Shown here piece by piece: positions 1 through 12,290 of a stretch of DNA of 64,000 bases (its first letter is position 1; each line of letters begins with the position of its first letter). Under the pieces are notes generated by a model, which was given only the letters and a program-made list of their open reading frames with translations, searched no databases and had not been told where the DNA came from. This DNA comes from Clonostachys chloroleuca (Eukaryota > Ascomycota > Sordariomycetes > Hypocreales > Bionectriaceae), in assembly GCA_037952775.1 (NCBI GenBank), contig JBANAY010000003.1, positions 2,046,001 through 2,110,000 of the forward strand, given 5' to 3'. Position numbers and translations under genes: made by a program.

Positions 1-1476
1 CGACGACGAGGTACCCCCTGATGAAAGCTCGCCTACTGAAGGGCTTTCCTGGAACCTCATCATCATAAGGAATCGCATGACGCCGCTTCGGCACTGGTAA
101 ATGTCGAAGTCTTGCAGCACCGGGGACCATAATACTGAAGAGGTTGAGGATCAGCTCATCAGAGACAACAGGAGCCAGCCATTTGCGTAGAAGGAAAGTC
201 GCAGGGTAAAATTCAGTGGCAACCAAAGCCTGTCCTATGTGGGCACTGTTGGTGGTATCGTTGGCCCGGCCGCGCCTTGCTGATTGGACGTACTGAAAGA
301 TTGTCTTGATATCGCCATCGCTGAGTTCATCCAGACCATCTGGCCGAGAGTCTCTTACTTTCACGAGGCCATTTATGAACTCCGCAGCTGATTCAATTGC
401 GTTGTTGCCGCCTTGGGCTGTAAGCGGATTGTTCTGCATCGAGCTATCAGCTTTGCCCACAAACACGCGGACCGATCTACTATGAGCAGTTCCGCAACCA
501 GAAAATCTTGGTGGTAACTCACTCTATGGCACGAATCACCAAGAACAATTATCCGATCGAAAAACCACTTCTCGCGAACATATTCGTGAAGCGGCGTCAG
601 CGCGGAGTTGAGCCTTTTCGAGAAGACATCACCCAAGACAACATGTTCACAAACTGGAAGCTTTGAATATTTTTCAAACACCTCCTCCTCATCTTTCTTC
701 GTATATTTCTTGATATCACTTCCGTACAGCGTCTTGGGGAGCCGAATAAAGAAGAAGAAATAGTCTTTCTTATCAGGGCCTGGGACATGCAGCTGCGTCC
801 AGTTAGTGCCGAGCACCATTATTACCCCATCGTTGCGAAGATGGTCAACATTTTGAGAAACCCCAAAACTACAGATGTATGAGCAGCTGGCCAGTCTCTC
901 CGGGTCATCGTGCTGCGAGAAGTAGCCAGGCTCAGTATCCTGAGCTAGACGGTGCATCTCGTCTCGAACGCGACTATGCACTCCATCTGCACCTACGAGT
1001 AACGTCCCGGTGTGAACTTGACCATCAGCAGTCTTGACCTCCACGCCTCCAGAGACGAGATTAACATGACGGACAGCCTTGTTGACGAGAACTCTATCCT
1101 TGTGCTTGAGATTGTTGTAGAGAAGCTCTAGCAGCCAGTGTCGATCGAAGAAAACAAGAGGGTACGCGAACCTCCTTTTGTAATGCTGAGCAAAATCTCC
1201 GACCGAGGCGAGCTCAGTGCCGTCGGAGTCATGGAGGGCAGTCCGGCCTAACCACGCCTGAGGGATAGCCTTGACACCCTCATACAATCCGAGCTGGTCG
1301 AGAATGCGTAGCGTGTTAGGAAACAGACCTATGCCGAAACCAACAGCGGGAGTGGGATGACCCCGTGCTTCAAGGAGAATGTAATCAATATCGAGTTGCT
1401 CTAGCATGTTTGCCAGTGTCAATCCGTGAATGCCGCCTCCAACAATGATTATCTTGCATTGTTTTTTAGATTCCAT
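1..1476 (-). CDS. FAD-dependent monooxygenase, paxM/ausM-like (C-terminus beyond window start)
   Basis: Predicted flavin monooxygenase of the type that epoxidises or hydroxylates terpenoid intermediates in meroterpenoid and indole-diterpene pathways. The ATG is at 1476. Exon 1 (1476-523) has the FAD-binding GGGIHG at residues 13-18, GADGVHSRVR mid-protein and the second flavin motif GDSCHR at its end. A GTGAGT..GCAG intron (522-434) with a CTGAT branch site leads to exon 2 (433 to <1), which opens with NNPLTAQGGNNAIESAA, the expected continuation, and then a family-typical tail (VPKRRHAIPYDDEVPGKP). About 462 residues are visible; the remaining C-terminus, where this family often has membrane segments, is off the window. 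The splice acceptor is my choice, because the later AG would lose the NPLT motif. Substrate unknown. A salicylate-hydroxylase-like enzyme is the main alternative. Confidence 0.85.
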
Positions 1477-2288
1477 ATTTGAAACGAGAAGACGGTAATG
1501 AAAGCAAGGTGAGTTAATCTGCAGCGATTAGAGGTAGAGCTAACATCAGTAGAAGGGATATGTGTGAACAACTATGTTCCCCTCTTCTCCAACATATTTG
1601 CCTCAAGTCCCCACGAGCGCATCCTCGTACGCTTTCAGAAAGTCCATGCAACGGTAGGATGCGGGGATTGAGAATGCATTGATTGCTCCTCTATCCTGTG
1701 ACCTTGTTCGCTGCCAAGGCTATCCTGTATATGCAATCAGACTCTACTTGTTCTGCATGTGACCCAATCAGGCAGAACAAATCAATTGACCGATCTATTT
1801 TTTCCTCTTAAATTCTTTCCCCCCGACAATTTCCGATTCATGTACAGTTACAATCAGAAATGCGCATAAAAAGCATGAAGTTGTGCACATGGGTTGATAA
1901 CATTGGAAGTTCTTGTCAAACCTATTGCCCAGCTAAGAATCACGACACCTTCCTCGATGATAAATTTCGCGATGCGTCTCCAAAACACATTACATATATC
2001 CAATATAGGCTATTGTGCAAAGTATTATGTTGATGTGTCACTAGAGAGGAATTCAAAACACGCTTAACACAACGATTGTCCCTACTGTCATCCCATCCCA
2101 AGTCTTACTTCAGCTGCATTGCGGCCCGTACTTGGGAGTATCATCAAGGTCTCAAAAAAATTTCAAATCCATGCTAGCATGATGTCACATAAAAGCATGT
2201 ACCTTACTAGTCCACCACCCACATTTGCAACATGTAATATACCTCCAGCCATGATAGATAGACTCTGTCTTAACAGCCAAGTGTGTAA
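1477..2288. other. Intergenic: monooxygenase promoter and 3' flank of the regulator gene
   Basis: 812 bases with no convincing ORF or RNA gene. It should contain the monooxygenase promoter (right-hand side of that gene) and the regulator's 3' end. I see no repeats. Confidence 0.5.
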
Positions 2289-3698
2289 TTAGACCAGACA
2301 AGCCGGATCCAGTGACTGCAATACTGGACAAGGCTTGTGAACCGAGTCAAGCCAAAATGCTGTGGTTCTTGAGTCTCGCTCTTGCCATATTCTAGTTAAG
2401 AAAGTTCTGCCGGCCTTCTTTAGCACAGGAGTGACATTATCCACAAACTCCTCCACCTGATACAAAGCCTTGCCTCGCGCACTAGGATCTCGCAGTTCAA
2501 CCGCGGCAACTAGGAATGGCAGTGTCACGAAACATATGAGGCGCTTCGTAATCCGCTGCGCCATGTTAAGTTCCATCATGATCTCGCTCGCCCAGATGTC
2601 AGCCTGCGCATCTTGCTCACCAAACCCGTACCGCAGCCTGTGAGCCACAAGGAGGGCTGCTAGCCGATACACCTTGGCCTGGGCAAGAAGGTTGACAGCA
2701 TCGGCCGTTGAAAACCGATTAATGAGCTCGCCATCCAGACAAGACGGTTGCCACTCTTCCAGCGACACTTGGATCTCGTCCAGCTTATTATATATCATTG
2801 TCAGGCTTCCTTTGTCTGTTGCGTTGGCTAATGAATGGCTAACCACGCACAGATCATAGTAATATGGAAGCAAAGGCGAGCAGAGACCCAGATGACGGTC
2901 CACACCTCTGCTATTTGACGGTTGGACTCTGAGAGTTGGCTTTCGGCGATGAGCAAGACAGTCCATCAACTCCAGGAGGGCCAGAAATCCCTGTCGCGTT
3001 TCCAAGACCGGATCGGGGACCTCACTAGTCACGAAAGGAGATGTTGTGCTAAGGCAATAGTGGCAGACATCGGCGACACCAAGACCAACGGTCGAGGATA
3101 TGGATATTGCAAGCATCATTCCTATTGTAAGGCACAGCGCTGCGTCCGCTGTATTTGAGACGGGAAGGGAGCGCAAGGTATTCATCGCTGACGATGTATG
3201 TTGAATGCTCCTCAAACTATCACTCTCGGCGTTCCTGCTTAGCTGGATGTTCTTGAGAGCCATAGCACACGCAAGATACGCATCCTTAAGTACTTTCAAC
3301 CCTCCTGGGAGCTGCTCCATCAGAGATTGCTGCTCAGCGACCTGGAAGCTTGGACACACCACGTAACAGTCCAGGGTTTCGGGAGTGTCTAGGAGGAGTA
3401 GCAGCAATTCTCTCTGGTCCGGGAGAAGATCCGCATGGCTATTTAACAAGGCGCTAATGTCGTGAAAGTCCGTGTGAATATCCGATCTGGTCTTTGTCGA
3501 TAATCCGGTGGATGTTGAGCGAGACTGGTGTGTTATCCTTCGGCCTGCAGGTCGGTACGGGCGGAGGTTTGAGCAGACCAGGCCAAGCCTATCGCACCGA
3601 CTGCAAGAGGTTGCGGCAGGCGCTCGCGCACATCGTGCTTTAAGCTCATAGCACCGATCACAGGCGGACCTCACTTGCCTTGACTTGGAGACAGGCAT
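2289..3698 (-). CDS. Zn(II)2Cys6 transcription factor, probable cluster regulator
   Basis: Single-exon protein of 469 residues. The first true ATG is at 3698; a TTG two codons upstream is not used. The binuclear zinc cluster is at residues 13-42, C-x2-C-x6-C-x8-C-x2-C-x6-C, starting CDRCYELKARC, followed by a basic RPYRPAGRR stretch. The rest is low in motifs but has the helical, Leu-rich look of the AflR-type regulators that sit in secondary-metabolite clusters. It lies between the monooxygenase and the divergently transcribed ABC transporter, so a pathway-specific role is likely but is inferred from position. The DNA target is not known. Confidence 0.85.
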   Translation of the reverse strand: MPVSKSRQVRSACDRCYELKARCARAPAATSCSRCDRLGLVCSNLRPYRPAGRRITHQSRSTSTGLSTKTRSDIHTDFHDISALLNSHADLLPDQRELLLLLLDTPETLDCYVVCPSFQVAEQQSLMEQLPGGLKVLKDAYLACAMALKNIQLSRNAESDSLRSIQHTSSAMNTLRSLPVSNTADAALCLTIGMMLAISISSTVGLGVADVCHYCLSTTSPFVTSEVPDPVLETRQGFLALLELMDCLAHRRKPTLRVQPSNSRGVDRHLGLCSPLLPYYYDLCVVSHSLANATDKGSLTMIYNKLDEIQVSLEEWQPSCLDGELINRFSTADAVNLLAQAKVYRLAALLVAHRLRYGFGEQDAQADIWASEIMMELNMAQRITKRLICFVTLPFLVAAVELRDPSARGKALYQVEEFVDNVTPVLKKAGRTFLTRIWQERDSRTTAFWLDSVHKPCPVLQSLDPACLV

Positions 3699-4888
3699 GG
3701 CCAATGAATCATCACAGACGTTGCATCAATTACAGTCAGAGCTCAACACTTTACGAATTGGTTGAGCAGTCATCAGCACTAAGCATAGTCACGTGATCTC
3801 ATCTTCGCGCTTCCATCTAGGTGCTTCTAGTATTCAGTAGCGAACGGCGCGAGATATTCACTGTTGTTTAAGAATGCAAAAAGATTCTACACGAAGATTA
3901 TATATCTACTCAATTTTAGTACCTTTTAGGTACTGAAGTGCAGCCTTTGATCGTCGCCGAAAGCTGTGAAATCCCTGCAACCAAAAAGTGTCTGGTTGCC
4001 AGTATGAGATTCACTTCAGCTGGGGCTCGTGAAGATGAGCAAAAATCGGACAGTACTCTTCAGAAACGAAATAATTAGTCAAGAATAGATTCGCATCGTC
4101 CTAATTGAAGTATTCCAAGGCAGGTGATTGATCCCTGATGCAGCCCGCTTCTTATGTCAATGGATATGCGGCGACAGCTCTAGGTTAGGTATAGGTTAGC
4201 CCAGTCACTCTCTCCAGACCAAAGCCTCAATATACTTGAATGAGTAATAATATATATTTATAATATAAAATATAGATCCTTTTTTTTTTTTTTGAAGTAT
4301 TTATAAAGTAATTTCTAAGCTTATAAAGAATATTTTTTTTATAAAAAAAAAACTTTAAGATAATTAATTAAACTTATTTATTAATATATTATAACGAAAT
4401 AATATTTTAACTTAGACTAAATAATAATATATACTTAGATTACTTATATTTACTCAGGCCTTGATTATATATTATAGAAAGAGATATTGTTTGAAAAAAA
4501 AAAGCACTTCCTTATTTCAGCTTAGACGATTTTAAAATATAAAGAATATGTCAGCCAGCGTAGCGTTATTCTTTTCTTAAAATAAAAATCAAAAGGACCG
4601 CTGATCGGCTCGTAAAAGTTTAGCATTATTGGTTAGAATAATCGCGACCCTGGTATAACGGCAAATGCCGTCGTAAATGACCTGCCTATTATATGATGAA
4701 CTTTTAGTTATTCAATACTTGTGAGCCGGGCTTATTTCTCTTTCTAGACCGGTAGCTAGAAATTTATCTACCTGCCGCCTCCTCTTTCCCCCAAGCCCAA
4801 AATCCAAGAAGTTTACTCAAATATTTCTCAAATTGAAGGACGGTCGCCACCCTCGCGGAGAGTCGACTTGTCAAACAACTTGAAAACC
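3699..4888. promoter_or_regulatory. Divergent promoter region with an internal A+T-rich tract
   Basis: 1.2 kb between the regulator (minus) and ABC transporter (plus). About 4225-4545 is almost pure A/T with homopolymer runs and resembles a short RIP-decayed fragment. No TIR, LTR or coding trace was recognised in it. The flanks are normal composition. No defined binding site can be called. Confidence 0.45.
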
Positions 4889-7800
4889 ATGGCACAGCAA
4901 GCCTTTTCGTTTAAAATAAAATCCATATTTCGCCCTCCTTGCTCGTTATATTCGTATGATGCTTCGGAGCCAACCATGGGCTCGTGCCAACAACAATCCG
5001 ACTTCTCCTTGTTATTTGGACAGTCAATTCTTTCGGCTTCCCCAGCTCTTCTGTTCTCAATTTTAGCAGGACTCCGGACATGGTCGCTTATCCGTAGGGA
5101 ACACAGAGTCCAGAATCGTGCAGCCTTGGTAGCAAAGCAGATTCTGATCTTTGCATTATGGGTGACACACATAGTACTGGTGGTCCTCTGGTCGCGAAAG
5201 TCCTCTATTAGAACACCGATGTCGCTCCCAATGGCCGCTGTTTATCTCCTTGCCACCACGGTAACAGCACCCCTATCTTGGCTCGAGCACACGAAGACCA
5301 TCAAGCCATCTCCCCTGATTTGTTCATATTTCATCCTCTCAGTTCTTCTCGATACGACCCAAATTCGAACATTATGGACGAGAGTCGACGACGATCGCAC
5401 ACTCGTGGCCGTATTCACCGCTTCGTATAGCCTGCGAGCTATTATCCTACTAATGGAATCTCTGCCAAAGAACCTGACACGAGGGGCTGACATATCTCGA
5501 AGCCCCGAGGACAAGTGCGGCGTCATCTCACGAAGTCTCTTTCTTTGGATGATCCCATTGCTGTACAAGGGATATAAACAATCACTCGGGGTGAATGATC
5601 TCTATGCCCCTCCCATCGATGCCGCTCCTGAGAATTTAGAAGAGAAACTTTGGCGCGGCTGGTCGAATTGTAAGTTTACCAGCCTTTCATATAAAAAAGG
5701 TGGCATAGCAGCTACTAATCTCGTGATTCTTGATTCTTCTAGCCAACCCAGGTGCCAAAAACAGATTACTATCCGTTACTGCGAAAGCCCTCTTGCCACG
5801 ATTACTCGCTCCGATCATTCCAAGACTCTGCGTTGTGGGCTTCATGCTTGCTCAGCCAGTACTTCTATCACATCTTGTTCGATTCCTTAGCGGCAACGGC
5901 GACTCTCGAAACGATGGATACAATTTGCTAGCGACTTATGCCCTCGTGTACATTGGCCTCGCTGTTGCCAATGCGTGGTACTTTCATCAAAACTTCAAGT
6001 TCATCACATGCGTTCGGGGAGGTCTCGTGGCTCTCGTCTATGACCGCACCATGAGTTTGAGTACCTCCGCCATCGATAAGTCGTCAGTGGTGACGGTTAT
6101 GAGCGCCGATATTGAGCGAATCACGATCGGGCTCAAGAATATACATGACTTCTGGGCTAATGCCATCCAAGTCGCTCTCGCCGCATGGCTGCTGGAAAGA
6201 CAGACTGGTGTTGCCACCATCCTACCCTTGCTTGTTGCTGCCTCGTGTGGCTACGGGACCCTGAAGATCAGTGCTGCCGCGGGTGGGCAACAGGCCAATT
6301 GGCTAAAGTGTATCGAGAGGCGTGTGGATGTTACCAGCCGAACACTGTCATCAATGAGAGGCATCAAGGTTTCTGGTTTTGCAAACACATTGATAGATGC
6401 TATACAGAGCTTGAGAGGTGAAGAGCTACAGGCAGCTTCCAAATTTCGATGGTGGCAGGTCGGTGCACTGGTCATGGGATTTTTCCCAGTCATGATCAGT
6501 CCTGTTCTTACTCTTGCGGTCTTCATTCTTGCGGCCGATAGAACCTCACAGCCTTTGGATGCTTCCAGAATGTTTGTGTCATTGTCAACTTTGACAATAA
6601 TGTCGCAGCCATTAAGCGTGCTCTTCCAATCAGGCCCCATGATATCATCTATGATTGCCTGCTTTGACCGCATTGGCCGGTTCATCGAAACCCAAGAATG
6701 TCTCGATATTCGCGATTCTCCACAGAGCTCAACTGAGGCGGATACGGAGGGCGATGCCAAAATCCTGAATGGAAGTTTTGGTTGGTCTGTTGACTCAGCT
6801 TCAGTTCTCAAGGATGTGAATGTAACAATACCTCGTGAAAAGCTTACCATGGTCAGTTCTTTCCTTCACTACCACATGTGTTTTCACAAACATCGCTAAC
6901 AACGGATTGGATTGTGACAGATCATTGGGCCTGTAGGATGTGGAAAATCCACCCTCTTGAAAGGCCTTCTCGGAGAAGTTACATATGTTAATGGTACTAC
7001 CATGCTTCCTCGCAGTAGTCTCGGATTTTGTGACCAAACCCCGTGGATCATGAACGGCACTGTTGAGGAGAATATCACTATGTTTTCAAGCAACGATAAC
7101 GAGTATTATAATACCGTGTTGGAGGCTTGCGCTTTGCTTGATGACTTGAACCAACTTTCAGGTGGCGATCAATCCAAAGTTGGCAGTAAAGGGATTGCCC
7201 TAAGTGGCGGCCAAAAGCAACGAGTGGTAAGTGAAACGCCGCATCTTGATTTATTTTCCTGTTTAAGTTCAACTAACAATATTTTCAGTCCCTTGCGCGC
7301 ACCCTCTTCGCTCGGCGCAATATTAATTTATTTGACGATGTTCTGAGAGGTCTCGACAGAAATACAGAATCACACGTCTTCGCTGCTGTCTTTGGACCAA
7401 TAGGTCTTCTTAGGCGAAATAAATCCACTAATATTCTTGCAACACACTCAGGTAGGAAACCCTGAATTTTTTAGGACGTAGATATGCACGATGGATTTTA
7501 GGCTAATAGCTCGCAGTTCACTTTCTTCCATATGCTGATCATATTATCTGCATTGGACCCGAAGGAAATATTGTTCAGCAAGGGTCATTCACGGAGCTCA
7601 GTACTGTTGGAGGATATGTCAGCAGCCTAGGGATAAAAATTAACCAAAACTTGCTCGGATATGTCAATCCCAAGGCGAGGAACGGAGAAACGGAAAGCAA
7701 TAGCAAGACAAAGACGCCAGGGCCCGATGGACAAGACAAATCGCAAAAGCCTCGAGGCATCTACCGATATTACTTCAAATCGATAGGCTATGGAATGTCT

Positions 7801-9514
7801 ATCCTCTATTTCGTCCTTGCTACTATCTATACCTTCCTTTTCACCTTTCCTTACCTATGGGCCAAATGGTGGACTGATTCCAATTCTCGAGATCCTTGGC
7901 ACTACACAGGGTTTTACATGGGGGGCTACGCTCTGCTCCAGGTCTCATGTCTGATCTCTCTTGTCATCTTCGCAAGACATGCAGTTATGACGATCGTGAA
8001 TACGTCCGGGCTCGGGCTTCACCAAAAACTCATTTCGACGGCGCTTCATGCACCTCTATCGTTCTTCGAAAAGACCGATACTGGTATCACACTCAACAGG
8101 TTTAGTCAAGACTTGCAGATGGTGGATAATGAACTCCCTCTGGCTGCACTGAACATTGCATGCAGCGGACTCATTCTCATCGGCCGGATGCTGCTCATTA
8201 TGAACACCTCGTATTGGTTAGCGCTCTCCTTCCCATTGATTATCTTGGCTCTGGGGGGCTTCAGGGTGTGTACATGAGTACCTCCAGGCAATTGAGGCAC
8301 CTTGATCTTGAGACCAAGTCTCCATTGTATTCGCAATTTGTCGAGTCGCTGGATGGGCTAGTTTCTATTCGCGCTTTTGGGTGGCAAGGACCGTTCAAAG
8401 AGCTCCTGTATCGTAATCTTGACCGTTCTCAGAGACCGTTCTATCTGCTCCTCGTCCTTCAACGATGGCTTTCCGTTTCGTTAGATTGCCTGACAGCAGC
8501 TTTTGTCATCCTCCTCGGCGCTCTAATGATCGCTATGCGAGATCGAATCAGCCCAGGATTTGCCGGCGTCGCCTTGGCTAACTTGATCGGCCTGAGCGGT
8601 TCCATGAGCACTGTGGTTGAGACATGGACGCAGATGGAGACGTCGATGACTTCTATCCAGCGGATTCGAGACTTTGAGCGTGACGTCCCCTCCGAGGCCC
8701 ACGGAGATAGCCAGACGGCTGCGCCCCCGGATTGGCCAAGTCGAGGTGCTGTTGAGATTCGAAACTTGGCTGCGACTTATAAAGATGGCACAGTCACGGC
8801 TTTGAAAAACATCACAATGAGTATCAAGCCCGGTGAGAAGATTGGCATCTGCGGCCGCACAGGCAGTGGCAAAACATCCTTCACTCTCGCCCTCTTACAG
8901 ATGATCGATGTCCAAAAGGGTTCCATTTCGGTCGACGGTCTAGATATTGCATCCATTGAGCCCAACACACTGCGAGACGCTCTCAATGGGATCCCACAGG
9001 AGCCTTACTTCATGCCGGGAACTGTGAGATTGAATGCCGACCCTCGTGGCACGAGTTCTGACGAGGAAATTATGCGAGCTCTTACTTCAGTCCACATGGA
9101 CAAGGTTATCAGGACTAAGGGTGGGCTCGACGCTGAGATGGAAGACGGGTTATTTTCCCAGGGCGAAAAGCAGCTTTTCTGTCTTGCTCGATCTATTCTG
9201 AAACGCAGCAAGGTCATCGTGCTAGATGAAGCTACAAGCAAGTAAGTAAACCAAAAAGACGCCGTCTTCTCTTTTACGATATGAGCCCAGGCTAATCAGA
9301 AACAAGCATCGACATCGAGTCTGAAAGTTTGATCAAGACGGTGATAGACGAAGAATTCAAGGATTTTACGGTAATCACAGTTGCTCATCGACTATCAACA
9401 ATCCTCAATTACGACCGTATTGCTGTTCTAGAGGCAGGCGAGCTGGTGGAATTCGATACTCCCGAGATTTTGCTTAATCGAGAATCTCGGTTGAGGAAAT
9501 TGCGAGATTCATAG
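4889..9514 (+). CDS. ABC transporter, ABCC (MRP) type, with one apparent frameshift
   Basis: Full-size multidrug/metabolite exporter of the plasma or vacuolar membrane: TMD0, TMD1, NBD1, TMD2, NBD2. Inferred exons are 4889-5669, 5743-6851, 6921-7226, 7289-7451, 7517-9241 and 9307-9514; all five introns are GT..AG and 62-73 bases. NBD1 has Walker A GPVGCGKST, signature LSGGQKQR and a Walker B ending FDD (Asp where the catalytic Glu would be, usual for ABCC NBD1). NBD2 has GRTGSGKTS, a divergent signature FSQGEKQ and VIVLDEATSN spanning the last intron. Within exon 5 the frame breaks at a six-G run (8253-8258); one extra G would restore the family sequence up to TSRQLR, and the exon sum (4292) is one short of a multiple of three. 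ATG 4889 and ATG 4976 both have ACCATGG context; either could be the start. About 1430 residues if read through. Likely exports the neighbouring cluster's product (inference). Confidence 0.88.
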
Positions 9515-10264
9515 AGAAAGTTACCGCCAAGGGGTGGGAATACTTGACATATAAGACTAAACACATATCAGTAAGTATCTCTATATAGGAAACCTCTCAG
9601 CTATTCTTCTTCTATGTTAGGTATATAAGATTATTTACTATTTATAGTATTTCTCGGTTTGATAGGTTATTCTTATTTTATTATACTATTAATATACTCT
9701 AAGTCTTGCTTAACCCTTAATGACAATTGCCCATGTTGGGAGAGGAAGGCGGGAGAGGATAGATCTATATTATACGAGCTGTCTAACTTATTGTTCATTA
9801 TGCGGCCTCCTAGTGCTTGCAGCCCTCCTCTACCAACACAGCTAGACAAGTGAAAGTAGCCTTGATGTTAAGGCAGAGACATAGCACTTCCGAGGCGATT
9901 GAATGTAGGTATATAGCTTCTCCTTTCAGAGGCATGTTCAGGTAGGCTCCAGTAAGGACATAGTACATCCGTGACCAGCTGAATGCCGAGTTTGTCACCG
10001 TGTAGAGGAGACTGTAATTACAGGCTAATTTTGGGATCACGGCTACTACACCATGACTATGCGGGCCATGGTACATATATGACCCATGGCGTTATCTACC
10101 GATAACGAGCAGTCTATGTGAGGCAAAGACATCGAACAGGTACTGCTCGCTTACTTGGCACAATCACTCATCAATACACACTTGATCAATTCTCATTCTG
10201 GATCCTACGTTCATATTTGGAAACAATATCTCCAAACACCTAAGGCCCATAGACCGCCGCATAT
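9515..10264. other. Intergenic between convergent 3' ends
   Basis: 750 bases between the stop codons of the ABC transporter and the MFS transporter. A short A+T-rich patch lies at 9560-9720. No gene, RNA or clear repeat seen. Confidence 0.5.
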
Positions 10265-11935
10265 TCAGGCTGGTGGGGTGGATTCAGCTATTTCTACGCC
10301 GCGTCGACGCTCTCCGGCTCTGAGGTGAAACTTCTCCAAGAGGTTATGATCCCCCCAATAGCGGCGATATTTCTTTCCAAAGACATACAAGACAGGCATG
10401 AAAGCAACAATGCCAAAAGAGATCCCAGCTAGAATATGAAAGACAGATTGCGGCCCAGATCGAGTGATCCAATCGTTGATAACGTAACTCATGCCGTAGA
10501 AGAGAAAGTTCTTGAAGCAATTCCCTACGACAAACAGCTCAGAGCTCATATCGTTGAAAGCGTCAAGGACGTATGAGCTGGTTGTCGACAGACACCCAAT
10601 GATGCCAAACAGGGCGACTCCATACAGGGCTGAGCATGCATAATGGCTAGCTTGATGGCCGACGAGGGAGCCAAACCCCAAAAGACCAGCGCCAGTGGCC
10701 AGAGACAATGGGCTCAGCAGCAAGCGAAACTCGGGTTCGTACACGCCATTGTTCTTTCGACTGAGGAACCTAACGAGAGGATCTTGGAGGCTGCCGCAGA
10801 AAGCCAGTCCAACCAAGGCACCAATGAAGGGTCCCAGAGACATGTATCCGATCCCTGCCGCAGAAAGGTTGTACGGTGGAAGTCCAAACAACTGTGCGAT
10901 CGAGATAGCCAGGGCAACCAAAAGCGATGAGTAGAAGGCCTGAACGAGGGCGACGTAGAACACCGCAATATTCAGATTGATGGCAAATGTGGCGACCCAC
11001 AGCTGGAGGAGGCTGTCATCACTATATATCCCGCCCCATAATGCGAGGCTTTGCCAATATGTCTTCGTTTGCTGAGTCGTCACGCATTCTTGATGTTTCA
11101 CCGAAGTATCGGCGAACTCAGCTGGCTTGTCGTGGAAATCGGATGGCGTTTCTTGATCTCCGCTCAAGGAAGTGATGGCTTGTTCGGCATTCCGTGAATA
11201 GGATGTTTCGGGCGATAGGAAGAATTGCAACAGTAGCTGAAGAACAGAACACGCCTGAAAGATGTGGAACTGATAGCGCCACCCAAAGCTGGATACTATA
11301 GATCCAGAAACGACCGATACCATGTTGGATACACCGGCAAACATGAAGTTAACCGTCGCGACATATGGGCCACGTTGATGAACGAAAAACAGATCTCCTA
11401 CGGAGGCCATGATGAGAGATTCGTAAGCGGTGACTCCAAGTGCCTGCACAATCCTGCCGGCACGAAGGACTTGGAAGTCGTCGGTCGACTGACAGATAGC
11501 CGTGCCGATGACTGAAAATGAGGAGGACAAGATGTAGATCAGACGCTTGCCGTACTTCCTGGAGAGGGCTAGAACAAAGGGCGACGATACGGCGATGGCA
11601 AGCATCTGCTCTCCTGCCAGCATGGACACAGCTGTCAGGCTCACGTTGAAGTCCCCCGCTACAACAAGCATGCCGGCGTTGAGAAGCGGTGATGTGCAAC
11701 CGGCGTAGAGACAGGTTCCGAGGAGTGTGACAATGAAGGATGCCATTTTCTTCCCATAGGACCAATTGAGAGGATCGTTCGGATCCTCAGACGGCTGTGG
11801 TACGAGAATGACGCTTCCGTTTCCATGTTTGAAGTTGTGAACGGCCGCAGCCAGATTGGATGTGTTGTCATCAAGAATTACAGTGCCGGGCACTTTGGAT
11901 GACTTGTCATCGTCGAGTATGAAAGCAAAGGGCAT
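10265..11935 (-). CDS. MFS transporter, DHA1-like
   Basis: Intronless membrane transporter of 556 residues. The N-terminal cytosolic segment carries EDPNDPLNWS, a hallmark of fungal drug:H+ antiporter-type MFS proteins, followed by about twelve hydrophobic segments. The sequence SRKYGKR between early helices matches the MFS loop 2-3 region, and PPYNLSAAGIGYMSLGPFIGAL is characteristic of fungal polyspecific exporters in the second half. ATG 11935 is the only reasonable start. The gene is divergent from the NmrA-like gene and shares a 532-base promoter containing a repeated GC-rich motif. As the second exporter in the block it may provide product efflux or self-protection (inference). Confidence 0.85.
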   Translation of the reverse strand: MPFAFILDDDKSSKVPGTVILDDNTSNLAAAVHNFKHGNGSVILVPQPSEDPNDPLNWSYGKKMASFIVTLLGTCLYAGCTSPLLNAGMLVVAGDFNVSLTAVSMLAGEQMLAIAVSSPFVLALSRKYGKRLIYILSSSFSVIGTAICQSTDDFQVLRAGRIVQALGVTAYESLIMASVGDLFFVHQRGPYVATVNFMFAGVSNMVSVVSGSIVSSFGWRYQFHIFQACSVLQLLLQFFLSPETSYSRNAEQAITSLSGDQETPSDFHDKPAEFADTSVKHQECVTTQQTKTYWQSLALWGGIYSDDSLLQLWVATFAINLNIAVFYVALVQAFYSSLLVALAISIAQLFGLPPYNLSAAGIGYMSLGPFIGALVGLAFCGSLQDPLVRFLSRKNNGVYEPEFRLLLSPLSLATGAGLLGFGSLVGHQASHYACSALYGVALFGIIGCLSTTSSYVLDAFNDMSSELFVVGNCFKNFLFYGMSYVINDWITRSGPQSVFHILAGISFGIVAFMPVLYVFGKKYRRYWGDHNLLEKFHLRAGERRRGVEIAESTPPA

Positions 11936-12120
11936 CTTGGAGCAGACGGGTCTCTTTGTCGCCTCGAAACAATACGGGAGAAGATGAAAGACTTATGTTT
12001 ACACTCGAAGGGCCTGGAGGAGATGGAACTAACTGTGCTAATAAGCTTTTTGCTCGGCTATCCTTGCAAGCCCTTTAGCGAACCCACCGGGCTGGTAATA
12101 TAGCCTGTTTGATCCCATAG

Positions 12121-12290
12121 ATGGGGATGTCCCCGTGGGGATGCCCCCATCCTGTGGTGGGGTGCATGGGATCAAGACTTCCTATACGCCGAGCCTCTCA
12201 TGGTTACCCCAGATCTGCGATAATCTGGGGATGTCCTCTTGCCTGTGGTGGGGTGCCCGAGATCTAGACATCCTATACTCTCATGGTCAC
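12121..12290. promoter_or_regulatory. Duplicated GC-rich motif in a divergent promoter (11936-12467)
   Basis: Two related copies, about 12121-12206 and 12225-12290, share TGGGGATGTCC, CCTGTGGTGGGGTGC, a CCTATAC segment and TCTCATGGTYAC in the same order. The first copy also contains the palindromic pair GGGGATGTCCCC / GGGGATGCCCCC. They lie between the MFS gene (minus) and the NmrA-like gene (plus). Repeated, partly palindromic elements here are candidate binding sites for a cluster regulator. No factor can be named. Confidence 0.45.

Noticed and set aside
4828..5172. Minus-strand ORF opposite the first ABC transporter exon
   Set aside because: Antisense shadow of a well-supported exon; no domain.
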